From positions 682,001 to 746,000 of the forward strand of contig PEDN01001355.1 of assembly GCA_003864495.1 (NCBI GenBank): a DNA stretch of 64,000 bases, in the 5' to 3' direction. The translations under genes were made by a program, and so were the position numbers. Below the pieces are notes generated by a model. That model saw only the letters and a list, made by a program, of their open reading frames with translations. It did no database searches and was not told the DNA's origin. Of this stretch, positions 53,808 to 64,000 are shown one piece after another; the stretch's first letter is position 1, and each line of letters starts with the position of its first letter. This DNA comes from Nemopilema nomurai. Taxonomy: Eukaryota; Cnidaria; Scyphozoa; Rhizostomeae; Rhizostomatidae.

Positions 53808-56437
53808 GATATATTTCTATAGAGCAACCCTGGAAGCACTTTCATCAAAGAAACTAGCTTCCTAGCTATACCGATAAGTATATTGTAACAAGAAGCCGTT
53901 TATAAACTCTTTCAGCTCTGGAATTAATGAAATATCCGGCAAATCTCCTCAACTGTGCAGTTACTTATTGAAATATGTCGCAATGTAATTTATTCATCAC
54001 ATGCTATTTTCTTTTGGCTATCTCAAGAGATTTTTTGTAGAGAGGAAATCCTCCCTTCCAACCTAAAAGCAAGTGTACAGTTATTCCTTGAAAATTATCT
54101 TTCTTATTGAAATAGCAATTGTACTAAAAAAATTTGTGACCAAAAAAATTTTTTTTTAATTGTGTGCATGTGTATGCCATGGTAAAGATTCATGTCACAA
54201 TCTGTCATAATTCACCCGATGCCATATAGCCAGCGTTGTATACGCTTGCGGTAGATGGAATGTGAAAACTCTAAGGGATACTATGAGCTTCACGCTGTAG
54301 ATGACCGTCAAGCCACTGTCATTCCGCGTGTTTAGTCTTCCTCGTGCCTCTCGAAGCAAACTGCCTCTTTTACAAGCAGAGGCTATAGACATAACAAAAA
54401 TTGGCTAATTTCCCGATCATTTCGCACAAACACATTTACTTGGTTTCCAAGAATGAATTTCTCAGGCTTTTGGGTTAATTATATTTGGCGTCAAAGGGGT
54501 GTTTGCATAATGCTTTGCAGCTTCTTCTTAATTCAAAAAGTTAACTTTCGTTGAAGATTTACTATATTGAATTTATAGAATGAAAATCCTTGAACATATT
54601 TTGTGGTTTCAAATAGCAAAATGGTAACACCCAAAATATAGCGAAACACTACGGTATATTAAAATATCTTGGATACTGCCCTCCGTTACTCGGAGCATTA
54701 GAAAAATACTGTGCCAGTCCAGGAAAAAAATATCCATTGGAGAAGGGAGAATCCAGCCATCAGGGATGACAGAGCAAGTGTTGGATTGGTATGTGACCGT
54801 TATATGGCCTACATGAATAGCTTTAATGAATGGTAGCGAGCTGCGAGGCCTATTTAAACTTGGGTTTCGTCGCTTCCCAGCATCAAGAAGGCATTAGATA
54901 GTGCATTATGTAAACTGTCGTTCTTCTTCGATGCCGATTTCCCTATAAGAGGCAGATAAAGCAACAAGAGGTGCCCCTACAGGAATGCACCTCACTGTAG
55001 ATGATGCCCACTTTATGAAAGATATAACGCCCACCTTGCCAAAGAGGCAACGCCCATTTCTTGAAAGAGGTTAGTGTATTTTTCGGTTCTGGACCCAACC
55101 CGTTCCGATCACAACAGCATTATCTCACTGAAAGAGTCGGGTTTTTCAAAGTTACCCGCTTGTTGTCTCAAGTGATATTTGGATGAGGCATGAACTATGG
55201 TTTCAATGAGCTTTGAATTCGTGACAGACCCCCAAATGCCCTCATGCAGCTTTTGACAATAAAGTCTAGAAACAGCCTTTATGTCCACCTTGCAATCATG
55301 GCAACACGAATCTATCCTTTCACATGATCAATAACTTTTGTTCATTAATCAGCTTGGACTCGTCTGAATCCGTGCTGCAATACAATGCACTTCGCACACC
55401 GCAGGCGTGTTTTAAGGAAAAAAATTCCCTTCCCAATGAACTATCCTGCCATATCTTCCTCTTCGGCGTTTTTCCCGTTTAGAAAATCGTGGGTTTACGA
55501 AAGTAGACTTTGTCCAGCAGTTGGGTCCCAGTCTTGTCTTTTGGATATCAATTGATGAATTCCAAACAAGATTAAACAGATTATCCTTGCCAAATAGGGC
55601 AGTAGCAACGCTAAGCTCACATTGCGCACTATCGCACAGAGAGTGCATGCACTAGCGCAGTTTGAATGTGCAGAACTTCCATCCTTCTGCCCTGAAGTCT
55701 AAAGAACGTTGTTTGATTAAAGATTCACAGGGACCCGGAACATACTCTGATGTTCTTTCACCACCAAGGTTTGTTTTTGGCTCTAGCCAGTTTTCCCAGT
55801 TCAAATCATGATAATTGGAAATCTGATGCGACTTTGTGCAGTGACCTATCGTTGCGGTATCCAGAAATGTGAATTATGAATCCTTATAATAATTGACCCA
55901 TACCGAATGTCAATGCTTGAAATCGTATCCAGCAAAATCAATATTGACTTACGAATACTTGGTGTGAGAATTCCCACAGTATTGTTCCTAGGTCTTCCAC
56001 GCAAACTTCATACATCATTCTGCTACTCATAACCTCGTTCAAGCAGCTTTTATTAGAGAGAAAGCATGGCGAATGTTGTTGTCTTGCGTGGCTCGCTTCA
56101 AGTTGTCAGCTAGGCCAAAAATGGAGGCCGAGGAGGAACAGCCGTAGAAAGGAAGACCGACACTGCATAATTTTTGTATACACCATAAATTCTCAACACT
56201 TCCATCCCTGATTAGAAAGTAAAGTTACGAGGAACACCACAAGTATTCTAACGGCCTTTGTACCCCCAAAATTAGTATGAAAAGTGAACGCCTTTTTAAC
56301 GCGATTTACTAGTGCAATGACCGTTAGATGGTCGTTCATGGTAAAGTGGCAAATAGCATAGCTGTGTCTTCAATAAATATACTTGAAGCCCGTTAAAGTT
56401 TTTTGTTCTCTTTGTTGAAGTACCCGAACGTTAATGC

Positions 56438-56736
56438 CATAGGCGCCGACTTTTATTTTTCCCAGGGGGGGCTCAAAATTTAAATTTTAAAAAAATTAAT
56501 AAAGTTAAGGTAGAGAAATTACCTGTCGCTTTAATAACGTAATACAACATATGTAGTATGTATAATAACAAAACAAAACATTTTAATAAAGCAGATATAA
56601 CATCATGGTCTTCAGTATCATCAGTTCAATTCTTTGATTGATTTCAAACGAAATTTCCAGGGAGGGCTTAGCCCCCCCATAGCAATTCCCAGGGGGGGGC
56701 TCGAGCCCCCAAGCCCCCACGTAGTCGGCGCCTATG
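56438..56736. mobile_element. hAT-like MITE, 299 bp, exact 8-bp target duplication
   Basis: Ends CATAGGCGCCGACT are inverted copies (left from 56438; right reversed from 56736). The octamer GTTAATGC flanks both sides (56430-56437 and 56737-56744). Subterminal G-rich CCCAGGGGGGGCTC on the left is mirrored by GAGCCCCCCCCTGGG-like sequence on the right. The interior is AT-rich with no coding capacity. The intact duplication indicates a fairly recent insertion. Confidence 0.93.
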
Positions 56737-57998
56737 GTTAATGCTTATCATGACAACCTATCAAGGCCGGGGTGAAGCGCCCCCTCGTCTCGTGATGCCG
56801 TTCCCCCAAGCAACATCTAGAATCTTAGAGTCGGACAGACTCATTAATGAAGTACAATTTGGAGACCTATTGTGTGAAAAAGGTTATTATAGTGAAATCC
56901 GAAAGGTTTTGTAGTGGACATGAAGCTGGACTCTCAACGGGAAGTATGAAGGACAGGTCTGAAAGCCACGTCCAAGAGTCGTCAAACTAAGAACTTTCAA
57001 CCCTTCTGATTAGCATCTTTAACGATGGCACTAGATGCGACCTGTTCTTAGAGTGGTTTAGGCTAGAAGTAGTGTAACTAAACCAAGTACAGCAACCCTT
57101 TTCTTCATTGTTGGGATTTTTGCATCTGACGAAGAAATATTTTCATAATAATAACTCACGAAAGAAATAAATAGAAATTGGTAGCTATTAAAACTCTAGA
57201 GTCACTCGAATAAGCGTTATTTAAATATGATTTATCCCCTATCTGTTACTTAATCTCTACCTGTTAATTTTCAACTGAAGACAATTTGATTTGGTCTTTA
57301 TTAACGGTATCTCTCGAATCTATCTCATAGCAATTAGCTGGAATTATCTTTGGTACACTACCTTGAAAACGGTTTTCCTTTCGCAAAATTTTTCGAGAAT
57401 TAATGACATCAGGCGGCCTATTCATCTTCGATGACTACAGTGGACCCGGTCAATAGCAATTTCATTGAGATAGAAGCCGCAAGGCCTGGCTATTTGTCTC
57501 TGGATTTCTTCAGTATGCAAACACTCCTAAGTTCGCTATACAGGGGCCCCATTGAGCTTCTTTTAGATGGCGCACTTGCAAAGGCACATTAGAGCAATTC
57601 AAAAGGAGTTTGGTTTTTGTAGTTTGGCTGGTGACATATTTGTGGCATTTAAAACTGTTTGCCAAAGAGACACACGTTATTATGTTTAGCATTGCATTGT
57701 GTTTAGGAGGGGCGAAGAGTGGCTAGGAATTTTCAACTTCAAGAAATAAAGTTATTATGATCTCGCACACGCAAGCAGTGTTCATAGAAATGGTGAAAGA
57801 ACTTCTGTGGTTACGACTTTGTCTTGTAGAAGTAAGTCTGGTGCAAATACCCCCTGAATGATATTGATATATTTGTGTGTCTACGAAACAAATACTAGAT
57901 TTTTATTTTGATTGCTTCGTCAACTTTGTAATGACATTTTGTCCTCTCCGAAGGGCAAGGTTTGCTCAGGGCCCGCATAGACAACAGTTGGCTCCACC

Positions 57999-58766
57999 AT
58001 GGATCTGAAGAAGACGAGCAAGAGCGTCTTGGGTGCGAAGATCAGCCAGCGAGATGTGCAGTTCACAGTTGCGATAAGAAAAGCGGAGGTTCGCAACCTG
58101 AACGAGAATAAGAACATGAGAAAATCAATAGAGCAGTTCTCCAAAGAGCACCAACAAGTGTTGAAGAACCTTAAGCGGGAGCAGACTAATCTAATACAGA
58201 AAATGAAGTCCCGGAAACTTTCAATCACAGTCGGTGAACCTGGAAAGAGAAGCAGCCATCTTGAGAACGTTCCAGAAATCAGAGAGAAAAGTGTGGAGCG
58301 TTTACCCCAAATCGACGAAAAAGAGGACAAGCAAGGTTTGCATCCCCGCTTTGCGGAACAGAGTAAGAGGTCTGATGAAGGGAGGACTGAAAATCAGTCT
58401 TTTTTCGGCAGATTTTTGCCGAAATTTGAAGAAAAGGAAACAACATCCTATTGGGACCGGACTTCGACTGGGGCAAGGGCGCAGCAGTGGAAGGGTAACA
58501 GTTTCGGGTTGATTTCCAACACAAAGATAGAGCAGAAGGTACCTGAAATCAATTTGAGCTCTTCTTTTCCACCTGGGAGGAAATTGCACCACTCGTTGTC
58601 TTACGAGACTGACTTAACGACAGCCGCATCACCATCGAAACGGGACAGCAACAGCCGTTTGAAAAGAAAGCATTCGGTCGATTTGCTACACAGACAGCCC
58701 CAGTCTAATTCACAAAACTGGAAAAGCAGATCTGAGGAGAAGTCCTTTTTCAAAACTAGTCTCTAA
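57999..58766 (+). CDS. Unrecognised intronless gene: 255-aa basic protein with an N-terminal helical segment
   Basis: One open frame from ATG 57999 to TAA 58766. The start has a perfect Kozak context (CCACCATGG). Residues about 20-70 are highly charged and predicted helical (IRKAEVRNLNENKNMRKS, FSKEHQQVLKNLKREQ), likely a coiled coil. The rest is a Ser-, Lys- and Arg-rich, low-complexity tail with RxxS-like sites (RKLSI, KRKHSVDLL) and a HSLSYETDL motif. There is no signal peptide, membrane segment or known domain. An AATAAA lies 230 bases downstream at 58996. It shares the intronless layout and the helical-then-Ser-rich plan with the 51.9-kb gene, including a similar F-(x)n-Q-(N/Q)VLK core, so the two may be distant paralogues. 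Function unknown. Confidence 0.8.
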   Translation: MDLKKTSKSVLGAKISQRDVQFTVAIRKAEVRNLNENKNMRKSIEQFSKEHQQVLKNLKREQTNLIQKMKSRKLSITVGEPGKRSSHLENVPEIREKSVERLPQIDEKEDKQGLHPRFAEQSKRSDEGRTENQSFFGRFLPKFEEKETTSYWDRTSTGARAQQWKGNSFGLISNTKIEQKVPEINLSSSFPPGRKLHHSLSYETDLTTAASPSKRDSNSRLKRKHSVDLLHRQPQSNSQNWKSRSEEKSFFKTSL

Positions 58767-60918
58767 ATTACTTAACTTTTTAAACGAAGAAGAAAAGAAA
58801 AAGAAAAACCAAGAATGATGTTTCTGTGGCACTTAGAGATGGGCCGCAAATTACCTTCAGAGTACCGGTAAATGTTCCACGTAATGTGAAACATTTTCAC
58901 CAAGTAACTGCTGTTTTGCGAATGATCCTCATGTCAGTATCTGACTTTTAGATATAAGCCTATTTGATGCAAGCTTTGTAAAAATATAGATCTATAATAA
59001 AGATTTTTGAAAAATTTTCATCAGGTACCGCAAATGCCCTGAACCTCCTTTCTCCACGCAGACGTTTTTTTCTAGACAAATTGAAAGTATAAAGGGTGAT
59101 AGAACGCAAAGAAAAACCATTCTCTTTGAGATGCAACAGTGACTGAATCACCTAGCAAGACTAAGTGTTTCTACAAGCTACCTTTCAGAGTTATTTGATA
59201 TTTGAGCCTTTTTAAGTCATTTGAGCTGAGGTGTTTTAACGAAGCATCTGTTTTATTTATGATATCGTCTGTGTTAGAAGGGAAGCTTAAGTTTTTCAGG
59301 TGAATTTCTCTGTGCCCTTATGACAAGACCTGACTTCAATTTCATTCTTGTTCTTGAGGCTGTCCTGTTAAGGAAGCAATAATGTCACGCTGCCGCGAAG
59401 TATTGCTGTTAACTTGAGAGTTTGTGAAAATCAGGTGCCGATAGTGCTTGATGTGAGCTTTCCCTTTTCGCAACCTATTTGATGGAATGGTGCAAGATTG
59501 GTAGGACATCATCGAATGAGGTCGTTTTATGAGTACTACAAAAATTTCACTTGCTATGATTCAACTAAGCCTACAGCAAAACTAAACGAAACAGAATGTA
59601 TAGTGAATGTAGCATTCGAATGCAAATATTTGCTATTTAATTGCATAGACACCATTATTGATTGACGAAAATGTAAGTAATTGACCCTTGCAATTTCGAC
59701 TCTTGTTTGTATAAGCTTTTCACAAAATACGATTCTTCAAGATACATCGACCACTGTTTACCTTGCTGGTATTTTGCTGATTGTCCCTTAATGTTTTTAT
59801 TGCAAATGATCATATGCAGGGCAAACAAACGATAAAAAGCAGACAGTAAGTAGCAAGGTTTCCTTTGTGTCGACATTTTGAATGTAATTTATTGTCATAA
59901 ATGAGTATCAATGATTCTAAGCGATTTGCAGATCAGGAAGGCAGAGAAAGTGGCCTAGGTAGATGACTACTTGATAGGGAATCTCTTTTTGAAACTTGAA
60001 AGACAAGTTGCACCATCAATTAGAATCGCCTTTGCTGTTTTTTAAGCAAGATTGTGCAGTACATTTAGGAAAGGGAAATGCACTTCGGTGATCATCTACC
60101 TTATTTCGATACATCACCTTTCCATTTCATGTAAAGTTATCTATGAACATTTATTAGTGAATATTCCATACATCGGACATTGGAGATCATTGTCTTTCTT
60201 GCTCTGTTCTCATTGTCTCAATTATGCTGATAGTTTGTCTCTTGTGTTCAAAAGAAAACAGCCGAACGAAACCAGCTGGTACAGGAGATTCTTCTAGACA
60301 TTCTTTGACCCAAATAAACTTCAACAAAACTTGACTGATGGGACTTATATCTTAACCAAGTAAGGTGTAAACCTTTTCACCTTGTGTAGAACAATTGTTC
60401 ATATAACAAGTATGTTGCATAAGGAAAAATAAGGGGAAGGACATAAAAGTTTATGATAATGTTAAATTTAGGACGTAGGCTGTTAATAGCAGACGAATTT
60501 TCTTTTTACTTCAGATTATGATTCCAAAGAGCCCTGGAACTAAAAAGAATTTATCAGTCAGTAAGATTTAAAATTGTTGGAAAGAAGTGCTTCTTACATA
60601 TTTAAATAGTAGGGATGTTTTGGCTGCAGATATGCTTTCAACCCTTTTTAGCAATAGAGGATTTCTTTTAATTTTTGGCAGCCCTGTACACAGAACGGAT
60701 ATGAGAGGATACTTTTTTAAATCGTTCATAATATAGACAATCTGCGCTACTTCTGTAGAGAAATTCTACTTAGATGATACAAGTTGATTGGAACAGAGGC
60801 TGCCGCAAGATGCCGTTACAACATCATACACCTCGCGTGGACAACTGGAAAAGGTTTAACGTATCTCCGAAGGAATGTCTACGTTGAACAGTACACTGGA
60901 TGTTGAAACGCTTTTAAA
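58767..60918. other. Intergenic region before POLRMT
   Basis: It contains the 3' UTR of the 58.0-kb gene and the presumed POLRMT promoter. I see no other gene, repeat array or transposon that can be supported. Confidence 0.5.
58996..59001 (+). promoter_or_regulatory. Probable polyadenylation signal of the 58.0-kb intronless gene
   Basis: AATAAA 230 bases after the stop codon. Assigned by position. Confidence 0.55.
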
Positions 60919-63900
60919 ATGCAGAATGTTCAACTGAGGGTTGCATCGAAGTTTGGTCATTCAAGCGGGCCGTCAGCCTTTAGGCCGTCAAGTTTAATTG
61001 CTCTTACTAGCTCGTGCCGAAAATGCTGTGCTCTTAGACATGCTACGTCTTACCAAGTTAGAGGATTCTCTCTGAACAACGGTAACTATCTAAGGAAAAT
61101 TTCAAAATAGGTGCAGATTTATGTAGCCATATTGATAGTCTGGAGGTTTCATGGGAAATGCTGGATTCTATTTCCTAAATTGACTGGAAAATATCACATC
61201 TAATTACCACTCTCTCTACCCTAAAACCCAAACTTGCAAGTCATTGCCGATAAAATTTATGGTACATTTTGAAAAATAATGATTATATAACTTAGCAAAG
61301 TTAAATGAATATCTTGATTTATATCAAGATCTTTAAGCAATACATATATTGATATGTATATATCTAAATTCTAAATTTAGGCTTACATAAGAGAGAGAAA
61401 TTGATGATCTACAGAACTCTATAAATGACGCCAAAACCCTTTTTAGACAAAGAAAGTTTAGTTTGCTGCTTGAAAAATTCTTAAAAGAAAGACAAGAAAT
61501 TCAAGCTACAAGATGTACCACCTTCAAAGTTGACTAACGTAGATAACCCAGCATTAGCTAAATGCCATACATTAAGCCACTAGTTTTTTTAATAATAGCA
61601 GGATAATTTTCTCTAGGATGAGCTTTTTAAGATGGGGTAGTCAGTGTAAATTCCTTGGTTTGAATCCTGGCTGGCTAATTATGACATTAATGTCATAAGG
61701 ATGTAAGTGTACATGCTTTCTAGGCTAAATATGTAGCATAGAGAGAAAATAGCTCTTGTTGGGCCCATAAATTGTGCTGAAGAGTGTATCACCCAAAAAT
61801 TGGAAGTTTAATGATGTTTGTGCTTTTTCCTCAATAGTTGGGGTGACAAAATGGAGATATTCATCCTTGTATAGAAGACTATCTGTGTTCTACAGCAAAT
61901 ATCCAGGTAGGCCTCTAGTTTCACTGCAGAGTAGGCTGGGCAGTGGTGAAGCCAAGACAATAGACATTTTGGAGGATGCACAACCTTGTAAGAATGAGAC
62001 ATTTGCAGAAGAAGGTTTTGAAGAAGATGTAGATGATGCTAGTCATAAATATGAGCAAGAGGAAGTCAAGACTCCTGAAAAAAAACCAAAGAGAAGGACA
62101 AAAAACCCTCTTCCTTCTTTAACACTTGATGGAAGACAACTTACATTTGTAGAGGAGACAAAAGTGGCTGCAGAAGTTGATGTATTAATGAGGCATAATA
62201 GAGTAGGTGTTTTTTTCTAGTAGCCCATTCTAATCACAAGCCATTCAATGATTCAGCCATGTCATTACAGAAAGCCACAGTTTGAATGAAATATATATGC
62301 AAGCATTCTTTTTATACACAACAAGTAATTTTTTTCTTTTATGCAAATATCACCACACACTGTAGATAAAGTATTTTGCCATTTGCAATTTGAGCTCAGT
62401 GCCTTTCTATATGTCGTAAGATAGACCGACTTGACCTCAGTAAGGAGGTAGATGTGTTAGTCCTCATCTTAGATTATATGATAGTGTTTATTATTCCGGT
62501 GAAGCAATTGGATATATTAATTCCTGCAATTTTGGTAATTGCTTTTCTAAATTTTAATGGTTTCATTGGTTATACAAATAAGTACATGGTCATTTATCAA
62601 ATTCCACTATTTTATACACTCACAGGCAGCTGAAGCATTTCAGTTGTTCAACAAACATAGAAGAAGAGGCCATAAGTTTTCAATTGAAAGCTACAACCAG
62701 CTCTTACACTGTTTTGCAAACTGTGGCACATGGCTTCAAGTAGACATCTTGATGCACAGTATGATTTCCCAAGGAATGGTGCCTGATATTCAAACATACG
62801 CAGCGGTAATAGAAGCATGTTGGAAAATGGGAGAGAGGACAAAGCTTGAACATTTTGTTAAACAAATGGAGAAAGATGTAAGTGATGTTTCAAGTTTTGT
62901 TATCTTGTTGATAAGTTTTTTCTGTAAATGGTAGTGGCAAGTTGCATCCTTAAATTTATCTCTCTGTTTACATTTTTACTGTTTGCTTACCTATTTCTTC
63001 TGTTTCCAAAAGCTTTGACAAGATGTTTGGATACTGGAAATGTATGCGTATCCAGTACTTGCCTTGTTCATTTTTGAGTTTCATCAAAGGATCCATTTAA
63101 TACCTTTAAGTTTGGAAATATTTTTGGCTAAAAATTGATTTTGTTGAAAGTTTTCTGTTCTTTGTATCCTGATTGTGGCTTTTCTAATTAAAAATGTGTT
63201 TTCTAAGATTTTGACAATGCTTGAAAGGTAAATAGTTTTTTCGGCACAACCTCAGTTTTATACTTTTCTGAGAAATAAATGCTGTGTCCAAAAATATTTA
63301 TAGATAAATTGATAGAAATTTTGAAATTGGTTTATTGATTGGTTAGTTGATTGATTGATTGATTAAATGACTGATTGATTAATTGATTGCTTGATGATGG
63401 GATCAAACTATAAGTCATTGGTTGACTAGTCTGAGAGTCCAACAAATTCTGATTCCAGGGTCTATATAAAGAGCATATATTTCATAAATGTGTGCTAACA
63501 GGGAGTCAGGCTAGTGCTATAATGTCTGCATTGAGAAGTGTTGATCCAAATTATAAAGCTGTGGCACCACCGATGCCAACAAGAACCAAAATACCAGATA
63601 ATCCACTACTGAATCCCATGTTGGAGCCAATAATGGAACAAGTTGAGGATGATTCTGTCCTACCTGATATGATGCTAAAGAATCTAGATGAAATGTTTGA
63701 ACAGCAATTGCAGAATGAAATCAACGGTGAGAAATCATCATTTAGATGCTTCATTAGCTGTATTGCTATCAAAATTGGGTTTAACAGTAATGTGTTTGCC
63801 TCTTATTGCAATTCAAATCTTCATTGGTCAGTAAAGATTGAGGTAATCTTTGCAGCCATTTTTACTTTACTTTAATATCAGTGATGTAACTAATAGTTGA

Positions 63901-64000
63901 ATTGCTGGTAAATTTTGATGGTCATGCGTTGAGGCATGATGAGTGTAGAAATTGTTTTTTAGGTTTTGTAACTATTCCTTCAATCGAAAAAAGAAGAACA
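60919..64000 (+). CDS. POLRMT: Mitochondrial DNA-directed RNA polymerase, N-terminal part (continues beyond window)
   Basis: POLRMT transcribes mitochondrial DNA and makes replication primers. Exons: 60919-61081, 61838-62202, 62626-62877, about 63510-63726, and 63963 to the window edge. Phases 1, 0, 0, 1 all match. Exon 1 is rich in Arg and Ser and lacks acidic residues, as expected for a mitochondrial targeting peptide. Exon 3 carries the PPR-like region (AAEAFQLFNKHRRRGHK, SYNQLLHCFA, GMVPDIQTYAAVIEA). Exons 4-5 match the family segment before the polymerase body (APPMPTRTKIPDNPLL, MFEQQLQNEI, GFVTIPSIEK). The single-subunit T7-like catalytic domain lies outside the window. The exon-4 acceptor is uncertain: AG at 63508-63509 keeps the frame, whereas the nearer AG at 63500-63501 breaks it unless a small exon was missed. 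About 20 residues present in the human PPR region are absent here. Confidence 0.88.
61635..61680 (+). mobile_element. Weak B-box-like SINE remnant
   Basis: GGTTTGAATCCTGG resembles the pol III B box, and GGGGTAGTCAGTG stands about 20 bases before it in place of an A box. The segment lies in POLRMT intron 1. It is too short and diverged to name, and no cloverleaf can be folded. Confidence 0.2.
63335..63395. repeat. (GATT)n imperfect microsatellite
   Basis: An interrupted GATT/TGAT array in POLRMT intron 3, about 110 bases before the next acceptor. Confidence 0.85.

Larger units (their letters stand above)
53437..57998. other. Intergenic region between the two intronless genes
   Basis: It holds the 3' UTR and poly(A) signal of the 51.9-kb gene and one hAT-like MITE at 56438-56736. 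The other short open frames have no recognisable content. No gene can be supported across these 4.5 kb. Confidence 0.5.

Noticed and set aside
61635..61680. tRNA gene
   Set aside because: B-box-like word only; no acceptor stem or anticodon arm pairs, so it is listed only as a weak SINE remnant.

Overview
This is a stretch of nuclear DNA from an invertebrate animal. Its genes have many short exons separated by AT-rich GT-AG introns. The recognisable products are metazoan: BUB3, WDR31, CDC7, mitochondrial RNA polymerase, and a large secreted CCP/WSC/NTR protein. Intron density, the mosaic extracellular protein and the many small terminal-inverted-repeat elements suggest a non-bilaterian animal, most likely an anthozoan cnidarian. 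That placement is inference; no single feature proves it.

Layout, all eight genes on the + strand: (1) about 1.4-3.0 kb, the last exons of an unrecognised Lys/Glu-rich protein. (2) 4.9-19.9 kb, an 18-exon secreted protein made of a signal peptide, a WAP-like cysteine knot, six CCP (sushi) modules, a WSC domain, seven more CCP modules and a C-terminal NTR/TIMP-like domain. Every internal intron is phase 1 and the spliced length is an exact multiple of three. A 1.55-kb block carrying two CCP exons is tandemly duplicated at 14.06-17.16 kb. One dead CCP exon lies at 11.74-11.90 kb. (3) 22.2-23.1 kb, a dead 5'-truncated LINE on the - strand. (4) 24.3-30.7 kb, BUB3 (11 exons, 327 aa). (5) 32.8-40.7 kb, WDR31 (11 exons, 347 aa), with one probable GC-AG intron. 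(6) 41.9-49.7 kb, CDC7 kinase (10 exons, 568 aa). (7) 51.9-53.4 kb and 58.0-58.8 kb, two intronless genes for basic, Ser-rich proteins I do not recognise; the first has four ~46-residue internal repeats. (8) 60.9 kb to the window end, the N-terminal part of POLRMT (targeting peptide and PPR-like region).

At least six non-autonomous DNA transposons can be bounded by their terminal inverted repeats. Two have exact 8-bp target duplications (hAT-like), three have TA duplications (Tc1/mariner-like) and one has a 6-bp duplication. Introns also hold a 19-bp/38-bp degenerate satellite (BUB3 intron 9) and a 76-bp minisatellite (last CCP-gene intron).

BUB3 (spindle checkpoint) and CDC7 (origin firing) are both cell-cycle genes, but with WDR31 between them I see no evidence of co-regulation. 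The least ordinary content is the CCP/WSC/NTR gene with its recent exon duplication, and the two unrecognised intronless genes. I found no bacterial-type system, CRISPR array or rRNA gene.
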